DNA of 64,000 nucleotides from positions 1,550,001 through 1,614,000 of the forward strand of contig CAWHMK010000001.1 in the NCBI GenBank assembly GCA_963830545.1, written 5' to 3'. How positions within the stretch are numbered: position 1 is the first letter of the stretch; each line of letters starts with the position of its first letter. The DNA is from DATGJX01 sp963830545 (GTDB lineage Bacteria > Vulcanimicrobiota > Vulcanimicrobiia > Vulcanimicrobiales > Vulcanimicrobiaceae). Shown here in pieces: positions 60,541 through 64,000 of the stretch. Position numbers and translations under genes: made by a program. The notes below the pieces were generated by a model. It worked only from the letters and a program-made list of their open reading frames with translations, made no database searches and had not been told where the DNA came from.

Positions 60541-60569
60541 AAAACGGCAGCCGCTAGGCGGCCGCCGTT
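60541..60569 (-). terminator. Rho-independent terminator after rplT
   Basis: An 11-bp stem (60559-60569 with 60543-60553, one G.T pair) and a 5-base loop, followed on the minus strand by TTTTCG (the first two T residues pair in the stem). It lies 22 bases after the rplT stop and ends the infC-rpmI-rplT operon. Confidence 0.85.
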
Positions 60570-60591
60570 AGAATTGCGTAAAGAGACGCCC

Positions 60592-60951
60592 CTATTTGCC
60601 GGCGGCCTGTTTTGCGACTTTGAGCAGTGAGCCGAATGCGGCCGAGTCCGAGATCGCGAGTTCGGCGAGTGCTTTGCGGTTGAGCGTGACGCCCGATTTC
60701 TTCAAGCCGTTCATGAAGACCGAATACGTCAGGCCCTCTTTGCGCACCGCAGCGTTGATGCGGCTGATCCACAGCGCGCGGAAATCGCGCTTGCGAACGC
60801 GCCGGTCGCGAAATGCGTACGCCAGCGAATGCAGCAGAGCTTCGTTCGCAACGCGATAGTTGCGCCGGCGCGCGGCGCGGAAGCCCTTGACGAGCTTCAT
60901 CACTTTGCGGCGGTGCTTGAGGCCGTGAAGACCGCGTTTGATACGTGCCAT
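60592..60951 (-). CDS. rplT: Ribosomal protein bL20
   Basis: A 119-residue L20, an early 50S assembly protein. RIKRGLHGLKHRRKVMKLVK, FRAARRRNYRVANEALLHSL, RRVRKRDFRALWISRINAAV and YSVFMNGLKKSGVTLNRKAL are near-consensus. In Bacillus and E. coli, L20 represses its own operon by binding mRNA leader structures; a hairpin-rich leader is present upstream of infC. Confidence 0.98.
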   Translation of the reverse strand: MARIKRGLHGLKHRRKVMKLVKGFRAARRRNYRVANEALLHSLAYAFRDRRVRKRDFRALWISRINAAVRKEGLTYSVFMNGLKKSGVTLNRKALAELAISDSAAFGSLLKVAKQAAGK

Positions 60952-60966
60952 CTCTTCGGACCCTCC

Positions 60967-61173
60967 TTACACCAAATAGGGGATGGTCGGCGCCAAGCGT
61001 TTGAGGTCGCCCGCGAAGACGGGCTGATCTTTGCGGAACTTGCGTTTGCGCTTGCGCGTGCGCTTGCTCATGATGTGTCCGCAACCGCTGAATTGGTGAC
61101 GATGCTGAACGACGCCGTTCGCACTGACCTTCACGCGCTTTGCGGTACCACGATGGGTACGAATCTTAGGCAC
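60967..61173 (-). CDS. rpmI: Ribosomal protein bL35
   Basis: A 68-residue L35: PKIRTHRGTAKRVKVSANG, HQFSGCGHIMSKRTRKRKRK, FRKDQPVFAGDLKRL. The start is GTG at 61173, with AAGGAG upstream inside infC; the gene overlaps the infC stop by eight bases. Its place between infC and rplT is universal. Confidence 0.96.
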   Translation of the reverse strand: MPKIRTHRGTAKRVKVSANGVVQHRHQFSGCGHIMSKRTRKRKRKFRKDQPVFAGDLKRLAPTIPYLV

Positions 61174-61777
61174 TGGTTGGCTCCTTCGTCGTCTCAACGT
61201 GATCGGCGTCCTTGTGATTCTCGCGTTCCTTCTCGTGCTGAGAAAGAAACTTCGGAGGACCACTGGGCACCGGCCGCGGTGCGAGGATCATAAACATGTT
61301 TTTTCCTTCGAGCTTCGGGTCGCGTTCGATCGTAGCGATCGGCGCCATGTCGACGGCCATCCGGTCGAGCAATATGCGTCCGAAACTCGTGTAGGTTATC
61401 TCGCGGCCGCGGAACATGATCGTGACTTTGATTTTGCTGCCGTCCAGCAGCAGACGTTCGGCCATGCGGGCCTTCGTCTCGTAATCGTGGGTCTCGATCT
61501 TGGGCCGCAGCTTCACTTCCTTTAATTCGAAATTCTTCTGTTTTTTGCGGGCGTCTTTGTCTTTCTTCGACTGCTCGTATTTCAGGCGTCCATAATCGCC
61601 GATTTTGCACACGGGCGGTTGCGCGGTGGGCGACACTTCGATGAGATCGAGGCCTGCGCCGCGTGCGCGGGAGAGTGCATCTTCGGTCAGCATGATTCCG
61701 AGTTGACTTCCGTCCTCGTCGATTACGCGCACTTGGCGAATGCGAATCTGGTCGTTTACTCTGAGCGGTCGAGCTAT
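61166..61777 (-). CDS. infC: Translation initiation factor IF-3, AUA start
   Basis: A 203-residue IF-3 that keeps 30S subunits free and checks start codons. N-domain: ARPLRVNDQIRIRQVRVIDE; C-domain: KEVKLRPKIETHDYETKARM and VTIMFRGREITYT. The conserved N-terminus begins right after ATA at 61777-61775, which has AGGAGA seven bases upstream. The nearby ATG is out of frame and stops after two codons. infC of E. coli starts with AUU and is autoregulated because IF-3 rejects non-standard starts; AUA here would work the same way. Confidence 0.94.
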   Translation of the reverse strand: MARPLRVNDQIRIRQVRVIDEDGSQLGIMLTEDALSRARGAGLDLIEVSPTAQPPVCKIGDYGRLKYEQSKKDKDARKKQKNFELKEVKLRPKIETHDYETKARMAERLLLDGSKIKVTIMFRGREITYTSFGRILLDRMAVDMAPIATIERDPKLEGKNMFMILAPRPVPSGPPKFLSQHEKERENHKDADHVETTKEPTSA

Positions 61778-61980
61778 GGCATATCTCCTAAGAAAAAACA
61801 AAAATGGTGCAACCGAAGTCACCCCATCTGGCGGCACCGGCCGGCGGCACCTCAGGTGAAGACCGGATCGCCCGCGGGCATCCGGTGAGAGCCCTCCCCG
61901 GCTCTACTTCGGCTCAGGGAGCATACCACGTCCCCGGGGGTAGCCGTCAACCTGGGCCCGAGGCGTATAACCCACAAGTA
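61778..61980 (-). promoter_or_regulatory. infC operon leader with stacked hairpins
   Basis: On the minus strand this 5' region holds a 6-bp hairpin (61900-61905 with 61888-61893), a 7-bp hairpin with a GC-rich inner palindrome (61880-61886 with 61862-61868), and a short TTCG-capped hairpin (61806-61823) followed by a long T-rich run (61805-61792) just before the SD. The last looks like an attenuator. A possible promoter is TTGACG (61950-61945) and TATGCT (61925-61920), but the 19-base spacing is long. The rest of the gap to 62084 shows nothing I recognise. Confidence 0.55.
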
Positions 61981-62084
61981 GAGATATCCGGTCGCGGGTC
62001 GACGCACTCAGATTGGAAACCGCGCTCGCAGCGGACCAGCGTGCCGCGGCCGAGTCGCCGGCGCAGACGTCGAATGGACCCCGT

Positions 62085-62540
62085 ATGCCGACCTACCGCC
62101 AAGCAACCCCTGCCGACGTTCGCGTGCTGGTTCAATTTTGGCACGACATGCTCGTGGAGTCCCAGGTTGCCGGCTCCGGCTTCGTGTCCGGCTGGCGAGA
62201 GCGGCTTGAACGGGACTTCGGCGTCCAAATCGAGGCTGGGTCGGCCGCGTGGTTCGTCGGCGAGGATCGCAGCCACGTCGTCGGGACGGCTGCAGCTTTC
62301 CTGAATCGCAACACCGGCGGAGTACTGCTCGACGTACAAGCCACGCTCGCCGGGATTTACGTCGTGCCCGGCTACCGGCGCAACGGCATCGCCCGAGAAC
62401 TCACGCAGCGCGCAATCGCCTGGTGCAGAGAGCATCGGTGCGTTCGCATTCGCTTGCAAGCATCGGAAGCGGGGAGGCCGCTGTACGAATCGCTGGGCTT
62501 CGAAACGTTTCGCGAGATGATGAAGCTCGATCTACGCTGA
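62085..62540 (+). CDS. GNAT family N-acetyltransferase
   Basis: A 151-residue GNAT protein. RQATPADVRVLVQFWHDML opens the fold; motif A is LAGIYVVPGYRRNGIARELTQ with the acetyl-CoA Q/RxxGxA pattern (RRNGIA); motif B is RIRLQASEAGRPLYESLGF. Substrate unknown. ATG 62085 gives the normal family start; an in-frame ATG at 62013 would add 24 non-conserved residues. Confidence 0.9.
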   Translation: MPTYRQATPADVRVLVQFWHDMLVESQVAGSGFVSGWRERLERDFGVQIEAGSAAWFVGEDRSHVVGTAAAFLNRNTGGVLLDVQATLAGIYVVPGYRRNGIARELTQRAIAWCREHRCVRIRLQASEAGRPLYESLGFETFREMMKLDLR

Positions 62541-62547
62541 TAGGAAC

Positions 62548-62859
62548 CTATTTTTCCGGCGCGGGCTCCTCCAGGAGCACCTTGCCGCTCTTGGGATCGA
62601 TTTTGCGTTGTGCGTTGTCTTCGGTCGTTCCCACGACGATACCGATCTCGTCCCGAATCGCCGTGTATCTGTTGTGCGGGGTGTGTGAAGGCCGCGGTTC
62701 GATTTGCCAGAGAACGTCGCCCTTTTCGCTTACGCCGAAGATATTCTGCGGATAATCTTGGTCGGGCGGCACGCTCAGCAGCAGCACGTTGACGCCGTCG
62801 ATCTCGAGCCGCTGCTTAATCGGATAGGCGGGCAGGCTGGGAAAATGCCCTGTACTCAT
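62548..62859 (-). CDS. Hypothetical protein
   Basis: A 103-residue soluble protein (MSTGHFPSLPAYPIKQRLEI). It is beta-rich with repeating turns: VSEKGDVLWQIEPRPSHTPH, then VGTTEDNAQRKIDPKSGKVL, which resembles a PQQ- or WD-like strand pair. No family recognised. Convergent with the GNAT gene, seven bases between stops. Confidence 0.65.
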   Translation of the reverse strand: MSTGHFPSLPAYPIKQRLEIDGVNVLLLSVPPDQDYPQNIFGVSEKGDVLWQIEPRPSHTPHNRYTAIRDEIGIVVGTTEDNAQRKIDPKSGKVLLEEPAPEK

Positions 62860-62952
62860 TCGGAAATCGTACCCGGTTTGTTCCCGGTCATTCGAACATG
62901 CCGCCATATTGGCACGCATGATCGAGCGATCCGCAGCCCGTACTGCGGTCTT

Positions 62953-64000
62953 ATGCTTGCTGCTCTTCTCGCTGCCGCTATCGGCTCCGCGCCTATTTCG
63001 CTCGTCGTCGACGCGTCGAAGGCGCCGACGCAAGACGTCGTCCGCACGTACGAAACGATTCCCGTCAACCCCGGGCCGCTGACGTTGTATTATCCGCAGT
63101 GGATTCCCGGCGAACACGCGGCCGTCGGCCCTATACAAAACGTCGCAGAAGTCGTCATCACCGCAAATGGGAAACGCCTCGCGTGGCGGCGCGATCCGTC
63201 GAATTTGTTCGCGTTCAAACTCGACGTACCGGCCGGCGTGCGAAGCATCGACGCCGATTTCACGTATTTGGGTGCGACGTTCGGCCATTATTCTTCGAAC
63301 CGGCTGTCCTCGCCGAACATCTTCGTCATCGATTGGAATCAAAACGTGCTGTATCCCTCGTACGGCACGAACGACACGACGCAGTTCGATCCGGCGCTCA
63401 TTCTTCCGGGCGACGATTGGAAGTTCGCCACGGCGCTCTACAACGGTAAACGCGTGGGCAATCGGGTCACCTGGAGCACGACCTCGCTCGGGCGTCTTTT
63501 GGATTCGCCGCTAGACGCGTGCGTGAACTTCCGCAGTTGGAACGTGTGGGCGGATTCGGGCGCATTTCCGGGTACGGCTTCGCTGAACGTCTGCGCCGAC
63601 ACACCCGAAGAGCTCGACGCGAGCAGCAAGACGATCGATCACTACCGCGCACTCGTGAAAGAGATGATTGCGATGTACGGCGCGCGGCACTGGCACGATT
63701 ATCATTTCTTACTGACTGTTTCCGACGTGATGCCCGGCGAGGGTGTCGAACATCACGAGTCGAGCGACGACGGCGACGCCGGTAACTATTTGATCGACGC
63801 AAAAGCGCTCGAGCGCGGCGGCGATTTGCTCTCCCATGAATTCAATCACTCTTGGGACGGCAAGTATCGCATGCCCGATGGGCTGCTGCGATCCAACCCT
63901 AACGAGCCGTACGACGATTCGCTGCTTTGGGTCTACGAGGGCATGACGCAATACTACGGTGACGTCATGTCCTATCGCGACGGCATACGCGACGCCGCCA
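62953..64000 (+). CDS. M61 family peptidase (glycyl aminopeptidase type), 3' end outside window
   Basis: The first 349 codons of a secreted metallopeptidase. A short signal-like N-terminus (MLAALLAAAIGSAPISL) is followed by the M61 N-terminal beta domain (TLYYPQWIPGEHAAVGPIQN, FVIDWNQNVLYPSY) and the catalytic domain. The zinc motif HEFNH is at residues 295-299 in LLSHEFNHSWDGKYR, followed by LLWVYEGMTQYYGD, the usual third-ligand region. A typical C-terminal PDZ domain would lie beyond the window. An out-of-frame ATG at 62918 also begins a signal-like peptide, so a small indel near the start is possible. Confidence 0.9.
   Translation, partial: MLAALLAAAIGSAPISLVVDASKAPTQDVVRTYETIPVNPGPLTLYYPQWIPGEHAAVGPIQNVAEVVITANGKRLAWRRDPSNLFAFKLDVPAGVRSIDADFTYLGATFGHYSSNRLSSPNIFVIDWNQNVLYPSYGTNDTTQFDPALILPGDDWKFATALYNGKRVGNRVTWSTTSLGRLLDSPLDACVNFRSWNVWADSGAFPGTASLNVCADTPEELDASSKTIDHYRALVKEMIAMYGARHWHDYHFLLTVSDVMPGEGVEHHESSDDGDAGNYLIDAKALERGGDLLSHEFNHSWDGKYRMPDGLLRSNPNEPYDDSLLWVYEGMTQYYGDVMSYRDGIRDAA

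Overview
The window is about 60% GC, densely coded, and comes from a bacterium with meso-diaminopimelate peptidoglycan: MurE carries the DNPR motif. A full mraZ-to-ddl cell-wall cluster, a selenoprotein-type SelD, many short secreted proteins and lipoproteins, and a YqzL-like micro-ORF fit an uncultured Terrabacteria-like lineage. Candidatus Eremiobacterota (WPS-2) is my best guess. That guess rests on overall gene style, not on a marker I could test.

Layout. 1-16.7 kb is the division and cell wall (dcw) cluster on the plus strand: mraZ, rsmH fused to ftsL, ftsI, murE, murF, a CofE-like ligase, mraY, murD, ftsW, a DUF2332 gene, murG, murC, murB, ddl. Most neighbours overlap by 4 bases (ATGA/GTGA). 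ftsQ, ftsA and ftsZ do not follow ddl. 16.7-20.9 kb holds a secreted protein, citrate synthase with an apparent CTG start, and hisB-hisH-hisA. 20.9-23.7 kb (minus) has a stalk-domain protein, alanine racemase and a membrane protein. 23.8-27.6 kb has small envelope proteins and groES-groEL behind a sigma70 promoter with a CIRCE operator. 27.6-39.2 kb is accessory: an Lrp/AsnC regulator, S41 peptidase, beta-lactamase-fold hydrolase, lipoproteins, permease, PhzF protein and dehydrogenase. 39.3-42.2 kb is hsp20-lon, preceded by a degenerate CIRCE-like palindrome.

42.1-47.6 kb (minus) is one tight operon: selD (in-frame TGA = Sec17), glpK, glpD, aldo/keto reductase, cysteine dioxygenase. 47.7-49.4 kb has a class V aminotransferase and CvpA. 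49.4-53.5 kb is pheS-pheT. It is split by a 416-bp tandem repeat and preceded by a Phe-rich, YqzL-like micro-ORF and a terminator-like hairpin touching the pheS start. 53.5-60.5 kb has an rRNA/tRNA methyltransferase, a Nudix hydrolase, a second beta-lactamase-fold protein and a PAS/GAF phosphatase, ECF sigma and anti-sigma module. 60.5-62 kb is infC-rpmI-rplT, with an AUA start on infC and a hairpin-rich leader. The window ends inside an M61 peptidase gene.

Caution on sequence quality: murD, ddl, the membrane gene next to alr, and the class V aminotransferase each need a one-base frame change to restore a normal family protein. phzF may too. These look like scattered single-base indels, so one-off oddities such as the CTG start should be rechecked against reads.
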